Positions 7,480-15,443 of a stretch of DNA of 64,000 nt are shown here, in pieces; the first letter of the stretch is position 1, and every line of letters begins with the position of its first letter. A program made the position numbers and the translations under genes. Origin of the DNA: JABFRZ01 sp964631945 (GTDB taxonomy: Bacteria; Planctomycetota; UBA1135; GCA-002686595); NCBI GenBank assembly GCA_964631945.1, contig CAZWAY010000017.1:1-64000 (forward strand), written 5' to 3'. The notes beneath the pieces were generated by a model, which saw nothing but the letters and a program-made list of their open reading frames with translations, searched no databases and was not told the DNA's origin.

Positions 7480-10101
7480 ATGAGCTCCTCCCCGCCGCCC
7501 GCCGACGCGCGCCTGCTGCTCGAGCACGCGCAATGGATCCGACGGCTGGCGCGCGGCCTGGTCCACGACCCGGAGCGGGCCGAAGACCTGTCGCAGGAGA
7601 CCTGGACGCGCCTGCTCGAGCGGCCCCCCGGCCTGGAGCGCCCCTTCCGTGGCTGGATCGCGACCGTGATGCGCAACCTGCTGCGGGCGGAACGGCGCGG
7701 CGCGGCGCGACGCTCGGCGCGTGAACAGGCCAGCGCGCGCGCCGAGGCCGAACCCTCCAGTCACGAGCTGGTCGAGCGTGCCGCGCTGCAGCGCGAGCTG
7801 GTGCAGGCCGTGCTCGAGCTCGACGAGCCCTACCGCACGACGATCCTGCTGCGCTACTTCGAGGAGCGCAGCCCGAGCGAGATCGCGGCGCGCGAGCGCC
7901 TCCCGCTGGCCACCGTCAAGACACGCCTCGCGCGTGGCACCGCGCGCCTGCGCGCGCGCTTGGGCCGCACGCACGGGCCGGACGGCCGGACCAGCGTGCT
8001 GGCCGCGCTGGCGGCGCTCGAGCTCCCCCGCGCTCCCTCCGTCCTCGCCTGGACCGCACTGCCCCTCGCCATGAACGCCAAGCTCCTCGTCACGCTGCTC
8101 GCCCTCGTCGCCGCCGGCCTGGCCTACCTCTACTACGGGCGCGAGTCGGAGCCCGCGCGCGACGAGCTCGCACGCGCGCCGGCCGCGCTGGAGTCCGCAG
8201 CGCTCGCAGCACCCGCGCACTCGATCCCGGCGCCAGCCGTGGAGGCCACGCGCGAGGCCACGCCGGTCGAGAGCGCGGTGCGGACGAGGACGGTCGAGGC
8301 TCCCGCGAACGCCTCGGCCAGCAGCGTGCGCGGGCGCGTGATCGACTTCCAGGAGGCCCCGGTCGGCGGCGTGGGCATCGCGCTGCTCGCCTCGCAACCC
8401 TCCGCTGGCGCCGAGCTGGCGGCCAGGACGCGCTCGGCCCCGATCGTCGCGCGCACCGCGGCGGACGGCTCGTTCGAATTCGCGGGGCCGCGTCAGGGCC
8501 AGCTGGTCGTGAGCGCGCCTGGCTGGACCACCCTGCTCTCGGGCGTGCCGGTGGACGACCGCGCGGGCCAGGAGTGCCGCATCGTGGTGGCCCCCAGCGT
8601 GGAGCTCTCCGGCGTGGTCGTGGACGAGAGCGGACTCCCGCTGCCCGCGGTGCGCATCGAAATCGCCGCCCCCGCCGCCCTGCGCGCGCGCCTGGCCGAG
8701 GTGCTGGACTTCTCGAGCGACGTGCGCTGGACGACCGAGAGCGACGCGACGGGACGCTTCCGCTTCGAGCGCGCGCCGTCCCTGCCCGAGGGCCGCCTGC
8801 GGGCCGAGCTGCAGGGCTTCCGCGCGCACGAGGAGCCGGCGCCGCTCGCCGCGCGCGCCGACCTGGTGCTGGTGCTCACGCGTCCGCTGGAGCTGGAGCT
8901 GCTGGCGGGCCGCGTGCTCGACCCGGCCGGCGCGCCCGTGGCCGACGCGCTCGTGGCCCACGGCCTCGACACCACGCGCACGGACGAGGCGGGACGCTTC
9001 CGCTTCCGGCTCGACGACCCGGAGAGCCCGAATCGGCGCCTCGAGCGCTTCGCGAAGGTGCCCGACGGAGTCCTGCGCGCGCTGCGCCCCGGCTTCCTGC
9101 CGGCCGAGCTGCGCGTGCGCGAGCGCGCTCCGGACGGGCGTCCGCTGTGGCCTTCTCCGCTCGTGCTCACGCTCGGGGACGCCGCCCTCACGATCCGTGG
9201 CCGCGTGCTGGACGAACACGGCGAGCCGCGCGCGGGCGTTCGCGTGTGGATCGCCGACGCGACCCTGTTCGGGGCCCTGAGTGAAGGCTCCGGGGCCGAG
9301 CGTGGCCCCGCCTTCGTGACGATCGAGGCGTTGCTCGGCGGACGCGAGCCGGGCTGGTCCTGGGACGAGACCGACGAGGACGGGGCCTTCGAGCTGGAGG
9401 GCCTGTGCGAGCGCGACTACCTCGTGGCCGCCATGGACCCCGCGACGCTGCAGCGGGTGCTCGCGCCCGAGGCGGCCGCGGGTCGCCGCGACCTCGTGCT
9501 GGTGCTGCGCACGGGCGAGCTCTTCGCGCGCCTGGCGGGCCGCGTGCTCGACGCGCACGGCGCGCCCGTGCCCAACGCCAGCGTGTTCCCGATGTGCGAC
9601 GCCTTCCAGACGAAGCTCGAGGGCCAGGTGATCTCGACCCAGCACGAGACGACCGAGGCCACCGTCACCGACGCCGACGGGCACTTCGTGCTCGCGCGCG
9701 TGCCCAAGGACCTCGTCTACCTGCGCATCCAGGGCACCGACGTGATCCCGCTCGAGTGGGGTCGCGGGCTGGCGGGCGGACTCGCGCGCCTGGCCGGCGA
9801 ACGGCCCGAGGAGCTCGAGATCACCGTCGAGCGCCGCTGCCACTTCCAGGTCGAGCTGGAGGTGGCGGCCGAGGCCGACCAGGTCGGCGTGCTCGATGCG
9901 CAGGGCAACGAGCTGGTGATCAGCGCGTTCCACGGCAACGGGCGCAGCGAGGGCGAGCGCCAGACTCTGCTGGAGGGTCGCTCGGCCATGCTGGCCGTGG
10001 GCGACCGCGCCGCCACCCTCGTGCTCTACCGTCTGGGCGGCGAGGTACGGCGCGTGCCGCTGCGACTGACCCCGGGCGAACCAACGAGTCTGCGTCTCTG
10101 A
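7480..10101 (+). CDS. ECF sigma factor fused to a transmembrane segment and carboxypeptidase-regulatory-like repeats
   Basis: One uninterrupted 873-residue frame. Residues ~1-170 are an ECF sigma factor: region 2 with ERAEDLSQETWTRLL and GWIATVMRNLLRAERR, region 4 with LLRYFEERSPSEIA and LPLATVKTRLARGTARLRAR. One hydrophobic helix follows (residues ~199-220, KLLVTLLALVAAGLAYLYYG), then a proline/alanine-rich stretch. At least five carboxypeptidase-regulatory-like (CarboxypepD_reg) beta-sandwich repeats begin near residues 283, 376, 475, 572 and 685, each with a GRVLD..G.PV signature and a later T(D/E)..G.F.F strand. The sigma domain would be cytoplasmic and the repeats extracytoplasmic. It sits between two paralogous lipoprotein genes. 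An internal ATG at 8071 could start a sigma-less form. Sigma-carboxypeptidase fusions are known in Planctomycetota; the targets are not evident. Confidence 0.88.
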   Translation: MSSSPPPADARLLLEHAQWIRRLARGLVHDPERAEDLSQETWTRLLERPPGLERPFRGWIATVMRNLLRAERRGAARRSAREQASARAEAEPSSHELVERAALQRELVQAVLELDEPYRTTILLRYFEERSPSEIAARERLPLATVKTRLARGTARLRARLGRTHGPDGRTSVLAALAALELPRAPSVLAWTALPLAMNAKLLVTLLALVAAGLAYLYYGRESEPARDELARAPAALESAALAAPAHSIPAPAVEATREATPVESAVRTRTVEAPANASASSVRGRVIDFQEAPVGGVGIALLASQPSAGAELAARTRSAPIVARTAADGSFEFAGPRQGQLVVSAPGWTTLLSGVPVDDRAGQECRIVVAPSVELSGVVVDESGLPLPAVRIEIAAPAALRARLAEVLDFSSDVRWTTESDATGRFRFERAPSLPEGRLRAELQGFRAHEEPAPLAARADLVLVLTRPLELELLAGRVLDPAGAPVADALVAHGLDTTRTDEAGRFRFRLDDPESPNRRLERFAKVPDGVLRALRPGFLPAELRVRERAPDGRPLWPSPLVLTLGDAALTIRGRVLDEHGEPRAGVRVWIADATLFGALSEGSGAERGPAFVTIEALLGGREPGWSWDETDEDGAFELEGLCERDYLVAAMDPATLQRVLAPEAAAGRRDLVLVLRTGELFARLAGRVLDAHGAPVPNASVFPMCDAFQTKLEGQVISTQHETTEATVTDADGHFVLARVPKDLVYLRIQGTDVIPLEWGRGLAGGLARLAGERPEELEITVERRCHFQVELEVAAEADQVGVLDAQGNELVISAFHGNGRSEGERQTLLEGRSAMLAVGDRAATLVLYRLGGEVRRVPLRLTPGEPTSLRL

Positions 10102-10110
10102 GGCTCGACT

Positions 10111-10151
10111 CCGGGAGCGGGTGCGTGCCGGGCTCCGCCGCGCGCTCCCGG
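10111..10151 (+). terminator. GC-rich hairpin after the sigma-fusion gene
   Basis: CCGGGAGCG (10111-10119) pairs perfectly with CGCTCCCGG (10143-10151) across a 23-base loop, just after the stop at 10101. There is no T-tract. It may slow or end transcription, or protect the mRNA end. Confidence 0.35.
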
Positions 10152-10170
10152 GCGGGATAGGGTTCCCGTG

Positions 10171-10190
10171 GCACGTCTCCACCGACGTGC
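10171..10190. other. Perfect 7-bp inverted repeat before the second lipoprotein gene
   Basis: GCACGTC-TCCACC-GACGTGC lies 35 bases upstream of the lipoprotein ATG (10225). A T6 run (10209-10214) comes 18 bases later, too far for a textbook terminator. It could be a regulator site or a leader hairpin; the function is unknown. Confidence 0.3.
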
Positions 10191-10224
10191 CCTCGGCTCG
10201 CCACCCAATTTTTTCCTGCTCGCG

Positions 10225-12954
10225 ATGAAAAGCCACCCGCTTCGCGCCCTCGTTCTGTCCACGCTCGCCGGCCCGCTCGCCCTCGCCTCCTGTGGCGGCG
10301 GAGGAGGTGGCGGCGGCGCGCCCCCGCCGGTCGATCCGCTGAAGTCGAGCTTCACGCTCACGCCACCCTTCGGCACCAGTGCCGACGGGGTCGGCGCGGT
10401 CGAAGCCCGCATCGTGCTGGCCGACGCGGCCGGCCGGCCGCTGCCCGGCCGGCGCGTGGTGCTGGAGGCCGCCGGCTTCGCCAACACGCTCGTCCAGCCG
10501 CCGCGCACCAACGGGGCGGGCGAGGCCAAGGGCGCCTTGCGCACCACCGTGGGCGAGAAGAAAACCCTCACCGCCGTGATCGATCCCGGACCGGACGAGA
10601 TCCGCATGGGCCCGCTCACGGCCGAGTTCGTGCGCCTGCAGCCCAACTGGCGCTTCGTGCGCACCAGCGGCTCGGACGGGAACGACGGCCGGAGCCCGCT
10701 CACGGCCTGGGCCACGCTGGGACGCGCGCTGACCGAGGTCGGCCCCGACAACGTGCTGTTCGTGGGCGCCGGTACCTACGGCGATGCGCTGCAGATCACC
10801 ACCGTGGCGACGGCCGAGGCACCGCTGGTGATCCGCGGCGACCGCGCGGGCGAGTTCACGGGCGACGCCGGCGAGGTGCTGCTCGACGTGGGCGGAGCCG
10901 CGGCCGGCATCGAGCTGCGCGGCGCGGCGAACGTGATCCTGCGCGGGCTCTCGATCCGCGGCAGCGACAACGGCGCCGGACACGGCGGCGCGATCTACGC
11001 CAGCGGCGCGCGCGACTGCGCCATCCTGGACTGCCGCCTGTACGAGAACCGGCGCGGGATCGAGCTCGAGAACACCACCGACGTGCTCCTCGAGGCCAAC
11101 CGCATCTCCGCCAACCTCGGCGACGCCCTGCGCATCAGCGCCACCACGCGCACGCGCGTGCTCGGCAACCTGGTCTACGCCAATGGTGGCGACGGGCTGG
11201 AGCTGAACGCGAGCTCGACCGACCTCCAGGTGCGCTTCAACACCTTCTACCGCAACGGCGGCGACCAGATCCGCGAGCCGGCGGCCGGTACCAGCGGCCT
11301 GATCGCGAGCAACGTCTTCTCCGAGACGACGGGCCGCGGGCTGGCCCTGGCCACGAGCTCGACCCTCGGCGCCAACACCAACCTGGCCTGGCTGGTCTCG
11401 GGCAACACGCCCGCCAGCACCTACGTGGCCGACCCGCTGCTGGCCGATCCGGCCGGCGCGGACGGCATCCTCGGCAGCGTCGGGAGCGCGGACGACGACT
11501 TCCGCGTGGCGCTGCTCTCGCCCACCCTCGACGCGGGTCAGGTCCAGGCGCGCGCGGTCGAGCTGGCCCTGGCCGGCTCGCTCAGCGCCCTCGGCACGCG
11601 CGTCGACGGCTTGCGCGACGGCCAGGCGGCCGACCTGGCCGCCGCCAACCTGGGCTTCCACCAGCCGCTGCCGCTGGACGATTTCCGCTCGCTCGAGGCC
11701 CAGGGCGGACGCGCGGCCTTCGTCACGGCCGCGGACGCCCGCCTGCGCACGCGCGCCTGGGGCCGGACGAACGACGCCTGGGACGCCCTGCGCGACACCC
11801 TGGCGCTCGGCTCCGAGGTGCGCTGGCTGGTCCAGCGCGTCTCCAGCGGGCCCAAGCCCGAGGAGCTCGTGGCGGCCCAGGTCGACACCGGCGCGGGCGC
11901 GCTGCTGATGGTGCGCACCTGGGACGCGCGCCGCTGGAGCGACGACGCTCCGGCCGTGCTCTCGACCCGCATCGCGGCGGCCAACGCCGACGAGCGCGGC
12001 TTCGACGTCGAATACGAGGCCGCTTCGGGTGAGGCCCTGCTCGTGTACGCCGACGGCGCCAGCAACGCGCTGTGGCGCACGCTCACCGAGGGTACCTGGA
12101 GCAAGCCGCTGCCCGTCTTCACGCCGGCCCTGAACACGGGCACGGTGCTGTGGACCGAACTCGTGCCGCGCGCGGGCACGGACGAGATCGCGCTGGTGGT
12201 GCTCGACGACCAGCAACGCCTGACGGCCGCGCTGTGGGACGGGACGCAGTGGACGCGCCCGCTGCTGCTGGCCACGCAGGTCAACGCGCTGCGCGACTTC
12301 AAGGCCTTCGACGCGGCCTGGGAGAGCCTCTCGGGCGACCTCCTGGTGGCCTGGGGCTACAGCCAGTTCGCCGAGGAGACGCGCTACGCCACGCTCACGC
12401 GCACGACCGGAACCTGGACCACCGGACAGTTCGTCAGCACGGACGCGCTCGGCATGTCCCTGGCGCTCGCCAGCGATCCGACCTCGGACCGCATCGTCGC
12501 GATCTTCGGCGAGGGCAACTCGGACGACGACGTGGGCGTCTCGGTCTGGAACGGCGCGACCTGGAACAACACCGCGGAGATGACGCTCTTCGGCCTGGCC
12601 CAGTCGCGCGCGATGGAGGTCGGCTGGCTCGGCACCAAGGGCCTGGCCTTCGCCGTCTACCGCGACCAGGCCCAGACCGGCACCTTCCAGTGGGCGCTCT
12701 TGAACTCGGGCGGCTGGCGCCGGCAGGCCGAGGTCACGCTGCCCGGCGTCGGCAAGCTGGTGCAGGCCGAGACACGCATCGTGCCCGGCACGGAGCGCGT
12801 GATGATGCTCCTGCTCGACGACGCCGGCGCCCTGTGGGCCATCGAGCACGACGGTGCGGCCTGGGTGCTCCGGAACGGTGGCACGCCGCTCGCCACCGGG
12901 CTCGATCCGGCCAACCCCGGACGCGCCTTCGACTTCGACCTCCGCGCGCGCTAG
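10225..12954 (+). CDS. Large secreted lipoprotein with poly-Gly tether and parallel beta-helix domain (paralog 2)
   Basis: A 909-residue predicted lipoprotein with the same plan as the protein at 4620-7412: signal peptide ending LALASC (lipid Cys23, the same position), a glycine/proline tether, an Ig-like segment (TPPFGTSADG), a beta-helix region (from RFVRTSGSDGNDG to about residue 400) and a long repeat region. Shared signatures include LEANRISANLGDAL, ADPLLADPAGADGILG, SLSGDLLVAWGYSQFAEETR and ASDPTSDRI. The ATG at 10225 begins the signal peptide. A strong terminator follows. Probably an outer-surface protein. The two paralogs have diverged, so the duplication is old. Confidence 0.85.
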   Translation: MKSHPLRALVLSTLAGPLALASCGGGGGGGGAPPPVDPLKSSFTLTPPFGTSADGVGAVEARIVLADAAGRPLPGRRVVLEAAGFANTLVQPPRTNGAGEAKGALRTTVGEKKTLTAVIDPGPDEIRMGPLTAEFVRLQPNWRFVRTSGSDGNDGRSPLTAWATLGRALTEVGPDNVLFVGAGTYGDALQITTVATAEAPLVIRGDRAGEFTGDAGEVLLDVGGAAAGIELRGAANVILRGLSIRGSDNGAGHGGAIYASGARDCAILDCRLYENRRGIELENTTDVLLEANRISANLGDALRISATTRTRVLGNLVYANGGDGLELNASSTDLQVRFNTFYRNGGDQIREPAAGTSGLIASNVFSETTGRGLALATSSTLGANTNLAWLVSGNTPASTYVADPLLADPAGADGILGSVGSADDDFRVALLSPTLDAGQVQARAVELALAGSLSALGTRVDGLRDGQAADLAAANLGFHQPLPLDDFRSLEAQGGRAAFVTAADARLRTRAWGRTNDAWDALRDTLALGSEVRWLVQRVSSGPKPEELVAAQVDTGAGALLMVRTWDARRWSDDAPAVLSTRIAAANADERGFDVEYEAASGEALLVYADGASNALWRTLTEGTWSKPLPVFTPALNTGTVLWTELVPRAGTDEIALVVLDDQQRLTAALWDGTQWTRPLLLATQVNALRDFKAFDAAWESLSGDLLVAWGYSQFAEETRYATLTRTTGTWTTGQFVSTDALGMSLALASDPTSDRIVAIFGEGNSDDDVGVSVWNGATWNNTAEMTLFGLAQSRAMEVGWLGTKGLAFAVYRDQAQTGTFQWALLNSGGWRRQAEVTLPGVGKLVQAETRIVPGTERVMMLLLDDAGALWAIEHDGAAWVLRNGGTPLATGLDPANPGRAFDFDLRAR

Positions 12955-12991
12955 TCCTCTCTCCCTCTCCCTCTGCGTCTCACTGCGCGCC

Positions 12992-13033
12992 AGACGCGCC
13001 TCGGGGTTCGACCCCGGGGCGCGTCTCCTTTTT
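12992..13033 (+). terminator. Strong rho-independent terminator after the second lipoprotein
   Basis: AGACGCGCC-T-CGGGGT (12992-13007), loop TCG, then ACCCCG-G-GGCGCGTCT (13011-13026): a 16-bp stem with one T-G pair, followed by CCTTTTT. It ends the lipoprotein transcript and separates it from the convergent minus-strand genes. The inner CGGGGTTCGACCCCG resembles a tRNA T-arm, but the long stem explains it. Confidence 0.8.
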
Positions 13034-13046
13034 CCCGGCCCGCGCC

Positions 13047-13298
13047 TCAGCGCAGCAGGGCGGGCGCGAGCTCGTGTTCGAGCCCGTCGGCCAGGGCGAT
13101 CGGGTCACCGCGCTCCTGGGCGGCCAGGATCTCGGCCAGGAGCTGCGCCACCGTCGCCGCGAGCGCGGGCCGCTCGGCCAGGAACGGGAGCAGTCCGTCC
13201 ACCAGGCGCGCGAGTTCCTCGGCGCCCTGGGCCGCCATCCCCAGGCGCTGCGCGGCCGCGGCCGCGCGCGCGCGCGCCGCCAGGACCTCAGCCGACAC
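13047..13298 (-). CDS. Small alpha-helical protein, last gene of the GH57-NeuB-DUF115 operon
   Basis: An 83-residue Ala/Leu-rich, predicted all-helical protein with no signal peptide or metal motif. GTG start at 13298; it overlaps the 3' end of the DUF115 gene by 11 bases. Position and codon use support it as real. The C-terminal segment GDPIALADGLEHELAPAL looks like the conserved part. I do not recognise the family. Its place after a DUF115/Maf-like gene suggests a helper role in glycosylation, which is inference only. Confidence 0.6.
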   Translation of the reverse strand: MSAEVLAARARAAAAAQRLGMAAQGAEELARLVDGLLPFLAERPALAATVAQLLAEILAAQERGDPIALADGLEHELAPALLR

Positions 13299-14553
13299 CG
13301 GAACCCTCCTCCAGACGCGCGCCGCGGATGGCGGCGCTCTCGCGGGCGCGCGCGACCCACTCGACCTCGGGGTGCGCCGCCAGGTAGCGCTCGAGATCGC
13401 GCAGGTAGCCCACCAGGTTCGGCAGCGAGGGCACGCGCCGCCCGGCGGAATCGAGCACCCAGGCCGAGCCCGGCCCCTGGTCCCAGCGGAACTGCCAGGC
13501 CGAACCGGGCGCGTGGCTCGCGCCGCCGACCAGCGCGAAGTCGGCCCCGAACAGCTCGACCCGGCGCGCCCCGAGGCGCACCGCCAGGTCGACGGCGGGA
13601 TGCAGCACCGAGCCCGAGCTGAAGAGCGTCGTGCGCCCGTGCGGATCCGGCGCGCGCCGGTGCAGCTCGCTCGCCCCGCGCGCCGCGCGCCGCTCGCCCG
13701 GCCAGGCCGCCAGCACCTCGGGCACGACCTCGGGGAAGTACACCAGGCAGCAGCGCTCCAGTCCGGCGCGCGGCAGCGCGAACACGCGCCGCATGCCCTC
13801 CTCGTGCGCGTCCTGCGTCAGCGCGAAGGCCGGCACGATGCCGGCCTCCAGCAAGGGCTTGAGGGCCGCGTCCACCGCCACCAGGTCCGCGGCGCGCGTG
13901 CGCAGCTCGGCGTAGTGGCGCGCCAGGGTCGGACCGGCCGCGGCCACGCACAGGCTGGCGCCCGCGCGCGAGCCGAACAGCTCGCCCACGTCGCGATCGG
14001 CCGCGAAGCGCCGTTCGTTGGCGGCGATGCGCGCGAGCAATGCCTCCTGGCGCGCGCGCTGGTGCCGGCGCAGGAGCGGCGTGGCCAGCTCGAGCACCAC
14101 CAGGTCGCGCAGGCGCGCGGCCTCGTCGCAGGCCAGACGCAGGTCGGCCGGTGAGGCCGCGAAGGGCAGCTCGAGTTCGGTGCAGTCGCCGGGGTGCACG
14201 AGCTCCACGCGCTCGTCGGCCAGCCAGTCCGTCGCTGCGTGCGCGAAGACAGCGCGGGTCGCGCCGGGAGCGAGCACCACCACACGCAACGCGCGCAGCT
14301 CGGGCCGCGCCAGCAGGACGCGCGCGAGCTCGCCCTCTGCGCAGCCGTACAGCGTGGCGCGCGCGGCCTGCGCCGGCACGAGTCGCGCCTGCAACTCGGC
14401 CTCGGCGCGCGGGGCGTGGCGGCTCGCGAGCTGCACGCCGTCGATGCACAGGGTTGCGCTCGGCCCTGCGCGCGGCTCGACCCGCACGGGCGGAGCGGCT
14501 TCGATCCAGCGTGCGAGCGGCGCCCAGCGCGCGCGCAACAGGGCCAGGCTCAT
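13288..14553 (-). CDS. DUF115/MptE-like protein (motility-accessory-factor type)
   Basis: A 421-residue protein of the DUF115 (MAF_flag10 / 6-hydroxymethylpterin diphosphokinase MptE-like) group. Seen in sequence: SLCVAAAGPTL (the glycine/proline loop typical of the family), LVAVDAALKPLLEAGIVPAFALTQD, SSGSVLHPAVDLAVRLG and VELFGADFAL. In Campylobacter, Helicobacter and others, Maf proteins transfer nonulosonic acids to flagellin. Its start overlaps the NeuB-family stop (ATGA, 14550-14553), which supports a link to nine-carbon sugar transfer. No flagellar gene is in the window, so the acceptor is unknown. Confidence 0.75.
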   Translation of the reverse strand: MSLALLRARWAPLARWIEAAPPVRVEPRAGPSATLCIDGVQLASRHAPRAEAELQARLVPAQAARATLYGCAEGELARVLLARPELRALRVVVLAPGATRAVFAHAATDWLADERVELVHPGDCTELELPFAASPADLRLACDEAARLRDLVVLELATPLLRRHQRARQEALLARIAANERRFAADRDVGELFGSRAGASLCVAAAGPTLARHYAELRTRAADLVAVDAALKPLLEAGIVPAFALTQDAHEEGMRRVFALPRAGLERCCLVYFPEVVPEVLAAWPGERRAARGASELHRRAPDPHGRTTLFSSGSVLHPAVDLAVRLGARRVELFGADFALVGGASHAPGSAWQFRWDQGPGSAWVLDSAGRRVPSLPNLVGYLRDLERYLAAHPEVEWVARARESAAIRGARLEEGSGVG

Positions 14554-15443
14554 GCCGCCGTCTGGCGCACCAGCCGCCGGCGCGTGGCCAGGAGCGGTCG
14601 CAGGCCGTCGGAGGGATCGGTGCGCCACTGGCGTTCCTCGGCCTCGGAGGCGCGCGGCTCCTTCTTGCCGTTGCCGTCGGAGGGGTGCGAGCGCCGCAGC
14701 TCGGCCGGCACGGCGCGCTCCAGGCCCTTGATGACCCAGGCGATCTGGCCCGGCAACCAGCAGTGGCCCAGGTCGTACTCACCGCCGCGCCCGTCGAGGT
14801 CCAGGTGGAACTCGACCATCGCGGCCTGGAAGCGGCGCACGGCGCGCTCGAGCACCTCGGGCTCGCGCGTGTGGTCCGACCAGCCGGCCGGCACGCCGAA
14901 GGTCTTGCGCAGCGTCTCGATCGCCGCCAGGTTCGCCTCGGCGGGCGGCGTGGGATAGGCCGAGACACAGTGCAGCAGCGTGAGGTCGGTGCAGCCGTTG
15001 GCGCGCAGGCACGTCACGCCCGCGCGCACCTCCTCGAGCGTGGCCATGCCGGTCGCGAGCACGACCGGCTTGCCGGTGCGGGCCACCGCCGCCAGGAGCT
15101 CGCTCCACAGCAGCTGGTAGGAGGCCAGCTTGAAGAAGTGCACGTAGGGCGCGAGCAGGTCGACCGCGGCGCGGTAGAAGGGCGTGCTCGCGAACTGGAT
15201 CCCGCGCGCGCGCGCGCGCGCCGCCAGCTGCGCGTTGAAGGACTCCGGCAGCTCCCAGGCCACGCGCTCGAGCAGCGCGGGGTGCGCGCGCAGGGCCTCG
15301 GGCGCGAACAGCTCGCGCACGCGGAACTGCTGGAACTTGACGGCCGCGCAGCCGGCCTCGGCGGCCGCGTCCACCAGCGCCAGCGCGCGCCCGAGGTCGC
15401 GGTGATGGTTGCTGCACACCTCGGCCACGAAACGGGTCTTCAT
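14550..15443 (-). CDS. NeuB-family synthase (N-acetylneuraminate/pseudaminate/legionaminate synthase type)
   Basis: PEP-dependent condensing enzyme making a nine-carbon acidic sugar, 297 residues. TIM-barrel signatures: FVAEVCSNHHRD at the N-terminus, AVKFQQFR, FASTPFYRAAVDLL, FFKLASYQL, KPVVLATGMATLEEV, LLHCVSAYPTPP, GWSDHTREP and VEFHLDLDG. Most NeuB/PseI/SpsE proteins are ~340-350 residues with a C-terminal SAF (antifreeze-like) domain; here that domain is missing and the tail is a short basic stretch with WRTDPSDGLRP. Four-base overlaps on both sides place it firmly between the GH57 and DUF115 genes. A (CG)9 tract (15203-15220) lies within the gene. Which sugar it makes cannot be told. 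Confidence 0.8.
   Translation of the reverse strand: MKTRFVAEVCSNHHRDLGRALALVDAAAEAGCAAVKFQQFRVRELFAPEALRAHPALLERVAWELPESFNAQLAARARARGIQFASTPFYRAAVDLLAPYVHFFKLASYQLLWSELLAAVARTGKPVVLATGMATLEEVRAGVTCLRANGCTDLTLLHCVSAYPTPPAEANLAAIETLRKTFGVPAGWSDHTREPEVLERAVRRFQAAMVEFHLDLDGRGGEYDLGHCWLPGQIAWVIKGLERAVPAELRRSHPSDGNGKKEPRASEAEERQWRTDPSDGLRPLLATRRRLVRQTAA

Noticed and set aside
8071..10101. Treating the carboxypeptidase-regulatory part as a separate gene starting at ATG 8071
   Set aside because: The frame is continuous with the sigma domain, no stop or ribosome site separates them, and such fusions are known; left as an alternative start only.
10165..10192. TGGCAC as a sigma-54 -24 element before the second lipoprotein
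   Set aside because: The matching -12 GC at the required spacing is absent.
7120..12849. A very long open frame on the minus strand (about 1900 codons) opposite the lipoprotein/sigma block
   Set aside because: It is antisense to three well-supported genes, has low-complexity Ala/Arg/Gly composition and no recognisable domain. High GC removes stop codons in this frame.
13001..13017. CGGGGTTCGACCCCG resembling a tRNA T-arm or attachment-site remnant
   Set aside because: It is the inner part of a 16-bp stem followed by T5 and is fully explained as a terminator. No integrase gene is near.
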